36,748 nt of DNA from Parcubacteria group bacterium Gr01-1014_20 (GCA_007376265.1 VMFW01000013.1:1-36748); one strand, 5' to 3'. Counted from the first letter of the stretch, positions 8,043 to 16,022 are shown. The notes: generated by a model not told the origin, from the sequence alone. Numbers and translations are program-made.

Positions 8043-9026
8043 ATGGCAACCAAAGAAGAAGTTTTACAATACGTAAAAACTCTCGCGGAGCAAAACGTCG
8101 TTACTAAAGACGAACTAATAAGTGCCTATAATTCTGGTTCAAACGTTAAGGGAGATCAGGTGATCACTAAGCGACTCGGCATTGCCGAAATCCTCTACTA
8201 CATCGGCGGAGCCATCGTCTTTATCGGCATCGCGATTTTTGTTTTCCAAAACTGGGAAGACTTGAACGGCTTTACCCGTATCCTGGCTACTCTCGGTTCA
8301 GGCATTGCCGCTTACATCATTGGCCTTATCTTCTATCGAGACGAAAGAACCGAAACCATCGGTTCCGCTTTCCATTTGATCTCAGCGTTAGTTACTCCCA
8401 TCGGCCTTTATGTTGTTTTTGACAACGCCGGCTTTGATGTGAGCGGTAGTGGTTGGCAAAGTCTTATTTCTGGTATCCTCTTTGCGGAATTTATGGCTTC
8501 CTATTTTGTATTTCGAAGAAGCATCTTTATTCTGTTTAGTATTATTTTTGGAACCTGGTTTTTCTATGTCTTCACTAACTACATGGTCGGTACCCACCCC
8601 TACTTTAGTATTTGGAAATATTACTGGTATCGTACACTCGTCGTTGGTAGTGCCTACATGTCTTTAGGTTACTTCTTCAGTAAAAATAATCGCGAGCAAC
8701 TCTCCGGCTTTCTGTATGGGTTTGGCACCTTAGGCTTCCTGGGCGCCGCCTTCGCGCTCGGCGGTTGGAAACCCGAGCAAAACGCATTTTGGGAGTTAAT
8801 TTTCCCCCTCCTTACTTTTGGAGCCCTCTTCTTGAGCGTTCATCTCAAAAACACCGCTTTTCTAACTTACGGCACTCTTTATCTGATGGCCTACATCCTA
8901 AAACTTACCAGTGAATATTTTAGTGACAGTTTGGGTTGGCCCCTTACGCTCGTCATCGCCGGTCTGTTTCTGATCGCCGCCGGCTATCTGTACGTCTTTC
9001 TAAGAAAGAAATATATTTCCACATAG
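8043..9026 (+). CDS. DUF2157-like polytopic membrane protein, 327 aa
   Basis: The N-terminal cytoplasmic stretch (about 1-45, including NVVTKDELISAY) resembles the short helical start of DUF2157-type proteins. About eight to nine hydrophobic helices follow, starting with AEILYYIGGAIVFIGIAIFVFQNW. Function in the family is unknown. The gene is 2 nt downstream of 7529-8041 and probably co-transcribed. I see no terminator after it. Confidence 0.7.
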   Translation: MATKEEVLQYVKTLAEQNVVTKDELISAYNSGSNVKGDQVITKRLGIAEILYYIGGAIVFIGIAIFVFQNWEDLNGFTRILATLGSGIAAYIIGLIFYRDERTETIGSAFHLISALVTPIGLYVVFDNAGFDVSGSGWQSLISGILFAEFMASYFVFRRSIFILFSIIFGTWFFYVFTNYMVGTHPYFSIWKYYWYRTLVVGSAYMSLGYFFSKNNREQLSGFLYGFGTLGFLGAAFALGGWKPEQNAFWELIFPLLTFGALFLSVHLKNTAFLTYGTLYLMAYILKLTSEYFSDSLGWPLTLVIAGLFLIAAGYLYVFLRKKYIST

Positions 9027-9055
9027 TACCCACTCCCTAAACCTATAGTTTTAGT

Positions 9056-9084
9056 TTGACAAAACTCGGTCAAACCCATACAAT
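9056..9084 (+). promoter_or_regulatory. Promoter of the receiver-domain gene
   Basis: TTGACA (9056-9061), exactly 17 nt, TACAAT (9079-9084). The leader is about 50 nt and ends in an AAAAGGAGG SD. Confidence 0.75.
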
Positions 9085-9139
9085 AAACCCCGGTTCTTTT
9101 AGTTGGGATCGGCGCAAGTAACCCAAAAGGAGGCAGGCC

Positions 9140-9523
9140 ATGAAAGTTCTGTACGTGGAAGACACCCAGTTGCTTCGGGAGGCAGTTTCAGAGCACCTGA
9201 AGTTAGCCGATCATGAAGTTGTCACGGCTGAAAACGCCAAAACTGGACTCCAGCAATTTTACATGGAGCGGCCAGAGCTTGGACTCGTGATCACTGATGT
9301 TGATCTTGGTTCTGGCATGAGCGGCATTGAGTTCGCCGATCAAATCGTTGCGAACGGTTGGGACATGAACAAAATCATCATCGTCTCCGGCGATCCCGAG
9401 AATATCGCCAAAGCCTCGTCAAAAGGCTACCAAGCTCTTTCAAAAGGGGACACCAAGTTCACTTCTTATCTCTTGAAAGCTGTCGAGGTTATTTCTCGGC
9501 TTTCGCCGTCCGCCGTGAGCTAA
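9140..9523 (+). CDS. Stand-alone CheY-like response-regulator receiver protein, 127 aa
   Basis: A single receiver domain with all expected residues: acidic pair E7/D8, phospho-acceptor D53 in VITDVDL, S83 in IIVSGD and K102 in LSKG. There is no output domain, so it probably acts by protein-protein contact or as part of a phosphorelay. No histidine kinase is encoded nearby; a distant kinase is implied. A strong AAAAGGAGG SD fixes the ATG. It is a single-gene unit with its own promoter and terminator. Confidence 0.9.
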   Translation: MKVLYVEDTQLLREAVSEHLKLADHEVVTAENAKTGLQQFYMERPELGLVITDVDLGSGMSGIEFADQIVANGWDMNKIIIVSGDPENIAKASSKGYQALSKGDTKFTSYLLKAVEVISRLSPSAVS

Positions 9524-9531
9524 ATCTTATC

Positions 9532-9562
9532 AGGCCGCCTTATCCAATGGGCGGCCTTTTTT
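9532..9562 (+). terminator. Intrinsic terminator
   Basis: AGGCCGCC / GGCGGCCT stem with a 10-nt loop, then T6. Confidence 0.9.
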
Positions 9563-9585
9563 CACCAAAATGGCTACCGAAAAAC

Positions 9586-9614
9586 TTGCTTAATTTCCAG
9601 GTTTTAGCTATCCT
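9586..9614 (+). promoter_or_regulatory. Promoter of the purH-like gene
   Basis: TTGCTT (9586-9591), 17 nt, TATCCT (9609-9614). Confidence 0.55.
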
Positions 9615-9670
9615 CTCGACAGTAAATTGATGCTTCAAAAACCCAGAGATAGAAAAACTAGGAGGTTCCA

Positions 9671-10267
9671 CTGAAACCCAGAATCCTGATTTCGGTCACC
9701 GACAAAACCGGAATTGAGAAATTTGCCAAGCTCGTCACGCAGGGCTGGAAAATTATTTCGACTGGCAAAACCGCTAAAGCCTTAGAAGCCGCCAATATTC
9801 CGTGTGTTCCTATTGAGAGCGAGACCCAATTTCCAGAAATGCTCGATGGTCGACTGAAGACCCTGCACCCAAGGGTTTTCGGCGGCATTCTCGCCAACCG
9901 AACCAAACTCGACCACATGCAAGCCATTGCCGAATACAACATTGCCCCAATCGATTTGGTGGTTGTAAATCTCTACGATTTTCTTGGCAATCCCGGCATC
10001 GAAACCATCGACATCGGCGGCCCCTCCCTTATTCGTGCCGCCGCCAAAAACTGTGCCTCCGTGACCGTCCTCACCGATCCCAAAGACTACGACGAAGTCA
10101 TTGCTCATCTTTTTGCGACCGATGAAGTCCCCGAAGAAAAACGAGTGGCCCTTGCACTCAAGGCCTTCGAATACACCGCCCTCTACGATGCGGCCATCTC
10201 GAAGTGGTTGCGAGATAAAATCCGCTCCGGCGAGTCAATTTTCCCACTGAACGACGCGAGCCACTAA
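9671..10267 (+). CDS. purH: Stand-alone IMP cyclohydrolase (PurH N-terminal, MGS-like domain), CTG start
   Basis: Translated from CTG 9671 the protein is 198 aa and covers only the IMP cyclohydrolase half of bifunctional PurH. That half closes FAICAR to IMP, the last step of purine synthesis. Family motifs run in order from the first residues: ISVTDKTGIEKFA, IISTGKTAKAL, FPEMLDGRLKTLHPRVFGGIL, DLVVVNLYDF and IDIGGPSLIRAAAKN. The AICAR transformylase domain is absent and must be supplied elsewhere or be lacking. An in-frame stop (9659-9661) lies just upstream, and no ATG, GTG or TTG occurs in frame before 9839, which would delete 56 conserved residues. AGGAGG (9660-9665) is 5 nt before the CTG. 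The next gene follows after 23 nt with its own SD. Confidence 0.85.
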   Translation: MKPRILISVTDKTGIEKFAKLVTQGWKIISTGKTAKALEAANIPCVPIESETQFPEMLDGRLKTLHPRVFGGILANRTKLDHMQAIAEYNIAPIDLVVVNLYDFLGNPGIETIDIGGPSLIRAAAKNCASVTVLTDPKDYDEVIAHLFATDEVPEEKRVALALKAFEYTALYDAAISKWLRDKIRSGESIFPLNDASH

Positions 10268-10290
10268 CCCCAGCGAACAAAGGAGGTTAC

Positions 10291-10668
10291 ATGTTCATCG
10301 ATAGAGGTGATGGCACTGTCTTGTCAGGCCCAGCCGACACTCTCTGCATTTTAAGGTTGCCGGTAGGAAGTTACCACGTGGCATTCTTTGAAGAAAAACC
10401 CATGCCCGGGCCGGTAAAGCCAATCAACGAGTTATCCATCATTCGACTCAAAAGCAAAATGCACGAGACCAATGGTCACGAAACTCTCGAGGGGGCAAAG
10501 GCGAGCCTAGCCGAGCTTCGCAAGAAGTTCATCGTGCCAGACGAAAACGTAGTCGACGACGTGGCTTTCGAGGTTGAAGACCCTGTCCAGGTTTGGGTTG
10601 TTGAGAACTGGATCGGTAAGAGTCTCTCACTCAAAAATGCCCTCGGCCTCCCTACGGTTACAGCTTGA
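10291..10668 (+). CDS. Hypothetical protein, 125 aa, in the purH operon
   Basis: The family is not recognised. A very strong SD (AAAGGAGG) is 6 nt before the ATG. It lies 23 nt after purH and before a terminator, so the two genes form an operon. The protein is soluble and mixed alpha/beta, with Pro-rich and acidic stretches (MPGPVKPINEL; VVDDVAFEVEDP) and no visible catalytic motif. Operon position suggests a tie to purine metabolism, but nothing in the sequence proves it. Confidence 0.65.
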   Translation: MFIDRGDGTVLSGPADTLCILRLPVGSYHVAFFEEKPMPGPVKPINELSIIRLKSKMHETNGHETLEGAKASLAELRKKFIVPDENVVDDVAFEVEDPVQVWVVENWIGKSLSLKNALGLPTVTA

Positions 10669-10677
10669 AATATCACC

Positions 10678-10711
10678 AAGGCGCGACTAAACATCGCGCC
10701 TTTTTCCTTTT
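10678..10711 (+). terminator. Terminator of purH operon
   Basis: AAGGCGCGA / TCGCGCCTT stem, 7-nt loop, then T-rich tail. Confidence 0.9.
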
Positions 10712-10740
10712 TTGATAATCCACAGTTTTTCGACTATATT
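10712..10740 (+). promoter_or_regulatory. Promoter giving a leaderless HD-hydrolase mRNA
   Basis: TTGATA (10712-10717), 17 nt, TATATT (10735-10740). The -10 ends 6 nt before the ATG, so the expected transcript start is at or next to the start codon. Confidence 0.75.
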
Positions 10741-10746
10741 TAACCC

Positions 10747-11346
10747 ATGGAAAAAGAGAAAAAAATCGCTGGATTTTTATTCGAAGTCGGGACGATGCGA
10801 AAGCTCATCCGCATGCACCGCCAAGTGCTTTTAACCGACGACCTCTCCGACAGCATTGCCTCGCACTCTTATCGTGTGGCCATCATTGGGTGGTTTTTAG
10901 CTAAAGAAGAAAAAGCTGATCCATACAAAACCGTTATGATGTGTTTGCTTCACGATATGGGCGAGGCGAGAACCGGCGACCACAACTGGATCCACAAAAA
11001 ATACGTCAAAGTTTTCGACGAAGAAATTGTCAAAGACCAGTTCGGCACGCTTCCATACCCAGACTTCAAAGAAATCGCCGACGAGTATGAAGAAAGAAAA
11101 ACCAAAGAAGCCGTCTTAGCTAAAGACGCCGACCTTCTAGACCAACTCCTATTATTAAGAGAATACGATTGGCAGGGGAACAAGGAGGCTGCCATTTGGC
11201 TTCACGGTAAAAGTGGCAACAAAACTAACGCCCAACTCGCCAGACTCCAATCCGAAGCCGCAAAAAAAATCGGTGAAGCCATCTATAACGAAGATCCCTC
11301 CTCATGGTGGGACAATCTCTGGACTTCCAACAACCGAAAAGATTAG
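10747..11346 (+). CDS. HD-domain phosphohydrolase (YfbR/HDDC2-like), 199 aa
   Basis: HD-superfamily metal site residues are visible: H40 in IASHSYRV, H69-D70 in CLLHDMGEARTGDH, and D127 in AKDADLLDQL. The E73 that follows the HD pair is typical of the YfbR/HDDC2 group, which includes 5'-deoxynucleotidases acting on dNMPs. The length (199 aa) fits. Exact substrate is inferred from family only. There is no SD; a good promoter places the transcript start at the ATG. Confidence 0.85.
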   Translation: MEKEKKIAGFLFEVGTMRKLIRMHRQVLLTDDLSDSIASHSYRVAIIGWFLAKEEKADPYKTVMMCLLHDMGEARTGDHNWIHKKYVKVFDEEIVKDQFGTLPYPDFKEIADEYEERKTKEAVLAKDADLLDQLLLLREYDWQGNKEAAIWLHGKSGNKTNAQLARLQSEAAKKIGEAIYNEDPSSWWDNLWTSNNRKD

Positions 11347-11368
11347 GGGGAGCGAGCAAATTAAAACC

Positions 11369-11397
11369 TTGACTCCTACCTCCTAAAAGTTTAAACT
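11369..11397 (+). promoter_or_regulatory. Promoter of the 11434 gene
   Basis: TTGACT (11369-11374), 17 nt, TAAACT (11392-11397). Confidence 0.6.
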
Positions 11398-11433
11398 GTG
11401 GCCAGCTTTTAACTTATCACCCCGGAGGGAAAC

Positions 11434-11937
11434 GTGCGCTTGCGCGACGATGAAGTGGCCAAGGCTTACAAACCACCGGCCATCACTGATCGACAGATGG
11501 CAGCCTTGGAAGCAATTATCATCAAATCGAAAGATGCGAATGACTTCGCGAAAAGAGCCATCATCTGGACTCTTCGCCAAACTGAAAATCTGACCAAATC
11601 CGTGGCCCTGTCACTTTGGTACAAAGACTTCGGCATGGACCAAGTAGATGCCGTTCAAGACGGATCTCACGATATGAACAGCTGTAACGGCTCGACCCAC
11701 CTCTATTATTTTTTCGAAGCTCTGGCAACCGAGGTTGGTCTCTCCGAACACTGCGGATGCTCAGTTCCTATGCGAGAGGGCGGCAATGTCCATATCAATG
11801 AAGCCGCCGGGATCACCATCTGGTTTTCTCACATCTTCTACGATCCGAGAGCCATCCTACTTGTGAAGCCCTCCAAGGAAGACCTCGAAAGCATCGCCTT
11901 ATCAGTCAACAATTATAGGAAAGAACAATCAACCTAA
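11434..11937 (+). CDS. Hypothetical protein, 167 aa
   Basis: I do not recognise this protein. It starts at GTG, with a GGAGG SD 5 nt upstream. The first half is helical and charged. The centre holds a small Cys/His group (MNSCNGSTHLYYFFEALATE, then EHCGCS), which might bind metal. The last third is more hydrophobic (ITIWFSHIFYDPRAILLVK). It is a single-gene unit with its own promoter and terminator. Confidence 0.65.
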   Translation: MRLRDDEVAKAYKPPAITDRQMAALEAIIIKSKDANDFAKRAIIWTLRQTENLTKSVALSLWYKDFGMDQVDAVQDGSHDMNSCNGSTHLYYFFEALATEVGLSEHCGCSVPMREGGNVHINEAAGITIWFSHIFYDPRAILLVKPSKEDLESIALSVNNYRKEQST

Positions 11938-11948
11938 AAACATAATCA

Positions 11949-11975
11949 AGAGCCCCATTCATCCGGGGCTTTTTC
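11949..11975 (+). terminator. Intrinsic terminator
   Basis: AGCCCC / GGGGCT stem, 8-nt loop, TTTTT tail. Confidence 0.88.
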
Positions 11976-11979
11976 TTAT

Positions 11980-12008
11980 TTGAATCATTTCGTTCTATAA
12001 GCTAACAT
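11980..12008 (+). promoter_or_regulatory. Promoter of pyrD
   Basis: TTGAAT (11980-11985), 17 nt, TAACAT (12003-12008). Confidence 0.55.
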
Positions 12009-12061
12009 CCCCCTAGGTCTTTTAATCTAAAAATCGTTGCATTCAAGAGAGGAGGTAAGAA

Positions 12062-13036
12062 GTGAAACTTCGCGGTGTCGAATTTGGCAGGGTCTGGGGT
12101 GCTTCGGGCGTTCAAGGATTTTTTGGTGAAGGTTATTGGTTTCATAAACTCCTACAACCATTCGGACTAAATTGGGCTCACGCCACCTTTGTGGCTAAGA
12201 CCACTACTCTCGGTCCCCGAGTCGGTAACATGCCGCTCAAATCTGATTTCACGCCCCAAGAAAAATTGCCAAAGTGTATTGTCGTTAAGCCCCTTAAGGG
12301 TGTCGCGCTGAACTCGGTTGGCTTGAGCGGTCCCGGCGTAGAAGCCCTGCTCGAGCGTGGCCTCTGGCAAATCCGAAAAAAACCTTTCCTCATTTCTTTC
12401 ATGTCTGTAGCCGACACTCCCGAAAAAAGAGTACACGAGCTTCACGACTTCGTGACTATCCTAAAGGAACATCTGCCAAAATTTCAAGCGCCAGTCGGAC
12501 TTCAAATCAACTACTCCTGTCCGAACACCCACATCCACATAGGAAACTTAATCGATGAAGTAGCCGAAGGACTTGGTGTTGCAAGCGAGCTAGGCATTCC
12601 TCTTGTCCCTAAATTCAGTGTCACCTTGCCCGCCGAAGTTGGGGCAAAGATCGCTTCCAATCCCGCCTGTGACGCTATCTGCATTTCCAACACCATTCCC
12701 TGGGGTGCGTTCCCGGAACAGATCGACTGGAAAGGACTTTTCGGTAGTCGCACGTCGCCCCTGGCTCATCTGGGTGGCGGCGGTCTCTCGGGCGCTAATC
12801 TTCTTCATTTCTTGATGAGCTGGATCAGATCCTCACGTCGTGCTGGACTTCGGAAACCTTTAAATGCCGGTGGTGGCATCTTAGGCAAAGAAGACGCCTC
12901 GCTAGTTCTCGGCATCGGCGCCGAATCCATTTTCCTCGGTTCCATCGCTTTCCTGCGCCCCTGGCGAGTGGGAGGAGTTATTGATTTCGCGCACAGTTGG
13001 CACATGGGTGCCTATCATTCTCAAGCGACTGCCTGA
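12062..13036 (+). CDS. pyrD: Dihydroorotate dehydrogenase-like FMN enzyme
   Basis: The enzyme oxidises dihydroorotate to orotate in pyrimidine synthesis, on an FMN-bearing TIM barrel. Motifs seen: NYSCPNT (150-156, with the Cys that acts as base in class 1 enzymes), VPKFS with K184, ISNTIPWG (208-215), the Gly-rich GGGGLSG (238-244), and the phosphate-binding NAGGGI (268-273) and GAESIFLGS. No N-terminal membrane-binding helix is present. At 324 aa it is near the family length. GTG at 12062 is chosen from the GAGGAGG SD 6 nt upstream. pyrF and pyrE are present about 22 kb away, which supports the role. A related DHOD-family function cannot be excluded. Confidence 0.85.
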   Translation: MKLRGVEFGRVWGASGVQGFFGEGYWFHKLLQPFGLNWAHATFVAKTTTLGPRVGNMPLKSDFTPQEKLPKCIVVKPLKGVALNSVGLSGPGVEALLERGLWQIRKKPFLISFMSVADTPEKRVHELHDFVTILKEHLPKFQAPVGLQINYSCPNTHIHIGNLIDEVAEGLGVASELGIPLVPKFSVTLPAEVGAKIASNPACDAICISNTIPWGAFPEQIDWKGLFGSRTSPLAHLGGGGLSGANLLHFLMSWIRSSRRAGLRKPLNAGGGILGKEDASLVLGIGAESIFLGSIAFLRPWRVGGVIDFAHSWHMGAYHSQATA

Positions 13037-13063
13037 TTTTCGGGTAGTCGCTTTCTATTTTTG
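13024..13063 (+). terminator. Probable terminator of pyrD
   Basis: AGCGACT / AGTCGCT stem with a 15-nt loop and a T-rich tail. It overlaps the end of the coding region. Confidence 0.6.
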
Positions 13064-13079
13064 AAAAGCGGGTGAACCC

Positions 13080-13114
13080 AGGCCCCGTCTCAAAAAATTA
13101 GGCAGACAGGGGTC
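13080..13114 (+). repeat. Imperfect inverted repeat
   Basis: GGCCCCGTCT and AGACAGGGGTCC face each other across an A-rich centre. It could be a dispersed element or a weak terminator; no second copy is in the window. Confidence 0.35.
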
Positions 13115-13177
13115 CAAAATGCTATATTTAGTGCTAGCAACTCGATTTTTACCTTAAACCAGAGAAGAGGAGGCCAA

Positions 13178-14077
13178 ATGTCTAAAGTTGTTCCTAAAGA
13201 CAAAACGGCCAGGGGATTCTCCGGGCCACTTTTTGCCATCACTATCGTTTTAAGTCTCGGCGCACTATTTTCCGCTTTCTACCTCGTTGCTCCTAGGTCT
13301 GTTTGGGCGGCACAGGTTTCGGCGAGCTGGCTTAAGTTCGTCTTCGCCTTTGTGGTAATCAGTGCGGTCAATTGTTTCGCGGAGTACCTTTTCCATCGAT
13401 TAGTGCTTCACAAAGAAGCCTTCCCGTTTCTCGGAGGGTTTTATCAAGCGCATCATTGCACGCACCATCCGCTCACCAGGATTTCAAAGGAAAAAGTGAA
13501 GGATGGTAGCGGGCGAGAGATCCTGGTGCTTGTGAACGACTATCCCATCACCCGACCTGAACAAAAAGAATCTTCGATTTTCCCGTGGTACTCTCTTATT
13601 TCATTTGGAGTTCCGATGTCACTGCTCTTTGTTTTGCTTTGGTGGAGTTTGCCGTCTTTCCCATGGTTCTTTGCGGGGTTAGGAGCGCTGGCATTTTCTC
13701 TGACGCTTTATGAAGTAGCACACTTTATCGAGCACTTGCCGCTCACCTGGTGGTTGCCACTCATCGACCATCCACGTTGGGGCTGGTTCTGGACCAAGGC
13801 CTACGGATTTCACCTGTATCATCACGCGGTGATCGAATGCAACGAAGGAATTTCTGGGTTTTTCCTCTTTCCTCTTGCCGACATCGTTTTCGGAACTTTC
13901 AAAACTCCGGACACTTTGTTTGTAACGGGCGAAGGGTGGGACCCTTCAAAATTCAAGAAACCAACTCCGGTTTGGCTAATTAGGTGGCTTGATGCTTGGA
14001 CCGATAAGTTGCAAAAAAGCCGGCGCGCTAAGTTGTTTGCCAAAGCCAAGCTCGCCAAGGCCTCCGTCGTAAACTAA
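13178..14077 (+). CDS. Fatty-acid hydroxylase / sterol desaturase superfamily membrane protein, 299 aa
   Basis: The superfamily uses a di-iron centre held by clustered histidines on the cytoplasmic side of the membrane. Matching clusters are HRLVLH (about 73-78), HHCTHH (91-96), a helix with HFIEH (about 186-190) and HLYHH (about 213-217). About four hydrophobic segments are visible, near residues 18-40, 50-66, 143-160 and 164-182. The substrate cannot be told; lipid or carotenoid hydroxylation is the family's usual role. The ATG follows an AGAGGAGG SD by 5 nt. A TATATT box (13123-13128) is a candidate -10 but lacks a clear -35. It is a single-gene unit with a terminator. Confidence 0.8.
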   Translation: MSKVVPKDKTARGFSGPLFAITIVLSLGALFSAFYLVAPRSVWAAQVSASWLKFVFAFVVISAVNCFAEYLFHRLVLHKEAFPFLGGFYQAHHCTHHPLTRISKEKVKDGSGREILVLVNDYPITRPEQKESSIFPWYSLISFGVPMSLLFVLLWWSLPSFPWFFAGLGALAFSLTLYEVAHFIEHLPLTWWLPLIDHPRWGWFWTKAYGFHLYHHAVIECNEGISGFFLFPLADIVFGTFKTPDTLFVTGEGWDPSKFKKPTPVWLIRWLDAWTDKLQKSRRAKLFAKAKLAKASVVN

Positions 14078-14111
14078 AACCGTTCCGGTAATCATCGGAA
14101 CGGTTTTTTCT
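14077..14111 (+). terminator. Intrinsic terminator
   Basis: An 11-bp stem (AAACCGTTCCG / CGGAACGGTTT), 8-nt loop, T-tail. It begins at the stop codon of the hydroxylase gene. Confidence 0.92.
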
Positions 14112-14145
14112 TTTTGAAAAACCCTCTCGCAATCTAATTTATCGC

Positions 14146-14174
14146 TTGCCCCACCCTTCAATTCCTGTTAACTT
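14146..14174 (+). promoter_or_regulatory. Promoter of the purM-like gene
   Basis: TTGCCC (14146-14151), 17 nt, TAACTT (14169-14174). Confidence 0.5.
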
Positions 14175-14233
14175 ATGGCTAGCAAAAGCGAATTCTAAGT
14201 AGCTTTAAAACTTATCAAGAAAGGAAGGTCGGA

Positions 14234-15358
14234 GTGGCAAGCACAGAAATCCTAAGTTCAAGCGAGTATGCCGAAGCGGGCGTAGATTACACCAAGATTG
14301 AACCCTTCAAACGGGCCATGGTCGAGGTGGGTAAGAAAACCTTAACTTTCCCAGAACACCGTTTGGTTTTTGTCGATCCTCACGATCACGGCTCGACTTA
14401 CGAATACCGTGGTCACTATCCGCACGCTTGGGCCAAAACCCAGGAAGGGCTCGGAAATAAGAACTGGATCGCCGAATGGATGTATCAATTTGCCGGCACG
14501 GGTTGCACTTATTACGAGGGCATCGGTATCGATACAGCCCTCATGGCCGTGAATGACCTGATTGCCTGCGGGGCTATGCCGGTAATCTACACGGACGAAG
14601 TAGCCGCTGGTGACTCCGATTGGTTCAAGGATGAAAAGCGCGCCAAAGTTCTCGCCGAAAGTTTTTACCAAGTCTGCAAAATGACCGGTATGGCCCTTCC
14701 AGCTGGTGAGTCGCCGGCCCTTCGTTATCTCGTCAAAGCCGAGCCGCCGGTCAAAAGCGCGCCCTCGCTCTCCGGTTGTGTTACCGGCATCATCGCTCCT
14801 AAAAAGCGGCGTATCACCGGATCAATAAAAGCCGGCGATCACATCCTTGGCGTCACCTCCTCGGGTATTCATGCAAACGGCATCTCACTCATCATCAAAC
14901 GCGCCCTGACTCTTCCCGATCAATTCCTCACCAAGCTGAATGGCCACACCCTCGGCGAAGAAGCCCTTATCCCGACCCGATCCTACGTTTCATTGGTTAA
15001 GGCGCTTTTGGATGAAGAGATCGACATCCACGCCTTTCTCCCTGGCACCGGCAGCGGTTTAAGCAAAATCGCTTTTGATAAACGGCCGTTTACCTATCGC
15101 ATCCACTCCTGGGTCAATGTTCCGCCACTTTTTAAATTCATGCGCGAACTGGGTGTCTCGCTCGAAGATTGTCTCACCACTTTCAATTGGGGCATCGGCT
15201 ACTACGTTTTTGCTTCACCGAACGTGGTGCCCGAAGTTCTGTTTATCGGTGAGCGCGCCGGCTACGAAGTTCACGACCTCGGTGTCGTCTTTGAAGGGGA
15301 GCGGAAAGTGGTTTTCGGTCCCGAAAAGATCACCCTGCCTCCTCCTGGCGAAAACTAG
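14234..15358 (+). CDS. purM: Divergent PurM (AIR synthetase) family protein, 374 aa
   Basis: PurM converts FGAM to AIR with ATP in purine synthesis. The fold is recognisable from GIDTALMAVNDLIACGA (98-114), SSGIHANGISL (209-219), PTRSYV (247-252) and TTFNWGIGYYVFA (315-327), all lining up with standard PurM. Two usual signatures are altered. The GGETAEMP loop reads PAGESPALR (156-164), and LTGGGF reads LPGTGSGLS (269-277). The ATP-loop region near residue 90 is also non-standard. It may be a true but diverged PurM or a paralogue in the PurM/SelD/HypE superfamily. GTG at 14234 follows the SD AAGGAAGG. It forms a single-gene unit. Confidence 0.75.
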   Translation: MASTEILSSSEYAEAGVDYTKIEPFKRAMVEVGKKTLTFPEHRLVFVDPHDHGSTYEYRGHYPHAWAKTQEGLGNKNWIAEWMYQFAGTGCTYYEGIGIDTALMAVNDLIACGAMPVIYTDEVAAGDSDWFKDEKRAKVLAESFYQVCKMTGMALPAGESPALRYLVKAEPPVKSAPSLSGCVTGIIAPKKRRITGSIKAGDHILGVTSSGIHANGISLIIKRALTLPDQFLTKLNGHTLGEEALIPTRSYVSLVKALLDEEIDIHAFLPGTGSGLSKIAFDKRPFTYRIHSWVNVPPLFKFMRELGVSLEDCLTTFNWGIGYYVFASPNVVPEVLFIGERAGYEVHDLGVVFEGERKVVFGPEKITLPPPGEN

Positions 15359-15366
15359 TTATTCTT

Positions 15367-15400
15367 AAGCCCAAGCACTCCCGCGCTTGGGCTTTTTTTT
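15367..15400 (+). terminator. Intrinsic terminator
   Basis: A 10-bp stem (AAGCCCAAGC / GCTTGGGCTT) with an 8-nt loop and T8. Confidence 0.93.
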
Positions 15401-15415
15401 ATCTCGCTGAAGCAC

Positions 15416-15421
15416 TATACT
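15416..15421 (+). promoter_or_regulatory. -10 box for leaderless mRNA
   Basis: TATACT ends 6 nt before the ATG at 15428. The -35 position falls in the T-tract of the preceding terminator. Confidence 0.5.
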
Positions 15422-15427
15422 CAGTCT

Positions 15428-16009
15428 ATGAAAAATGGAATCGTAATTTTAATTCTAGCGGTCATACTAGTCGTCACAATTGGCGTTTTTGTTTTTAATT
15501 TCGATGGCGACGAAGATGCCCAGCCGAGTCAAAATGAATCTGATGTTAAAAGCCTGTCTTATTCTGTCAACGGCGAAATCTTCACCCTCAAAGACGGCAA
15601 AGCCGAAAATGAACTTGTTCCTGGTTCCGCCACCAAAAACAAGCTCTCTATCTTCGGCGAGCCAGTCTACGGTGATCTCGATGCCGACGGCGACGAGGAC
15701 GCCGCCATCCTTCTTGCCAACGACCCTGGTGGCAGCGGCATCTTCTATTACGCCGCGTTAGCTATTAAGAACGGCACAACTTATCAGGTCACGCCCGCCA
15801 TGTTCCTTGGCGATAGAATCGCACCCCAAACCGTAGAGATCCACGACGGCCACGCTGTGTTCAATTTCGCGGAAAGAAAAGCCGGCGAGTCTCTGTCCAC
15901 TCCTCCCTCGATCGGCAAAAGCGTCTGGGTTCACTACGACCAAAAAACTGGCGAGATAGGGGAGTGGGTCAAAGACCTTGAGGGCGAATCAGCCATCCCT
16001 CGACCCTAG
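15428..16009 (+). CDS. Membrane-anchored hypothetical with Ca-binding-like Asp loop, 193 aa
   Basis: One N-terminal hydrophobic anchor (about 4-23) is followed by an extracytoplasmic domain. GDLDADGDEDAAILL (about 83-97) is a Dx[DN]xDG-type calcium-binding loop of the FG-GAP/dockerin style. The domain type occurs repeatedly in CPR secreted proteins; no enzyme motif is seen. There is no SD. A TATACT box lies 6 nt before the ATG. Confidence 0.7.
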   Translation: MKNGIVILILAVILVVTIGVFVFNFDGDEDAQPSQNESDVKSLSYSVNGEIFTLKDGKAENELVPGSATKNKLSIFGEPVYGDLDADGDEDAAILLANDPGGSGIFYYAALAIKNGTTYQVTPAMFLGDRIAPQTVEIHDGHAVFNFAERKAGESLSTPPSIGKSVWVHYDQKTGEIGEWVKDLEGESAIPRP

Positions 16010-16022
16010 CCCCCTAAACCTA

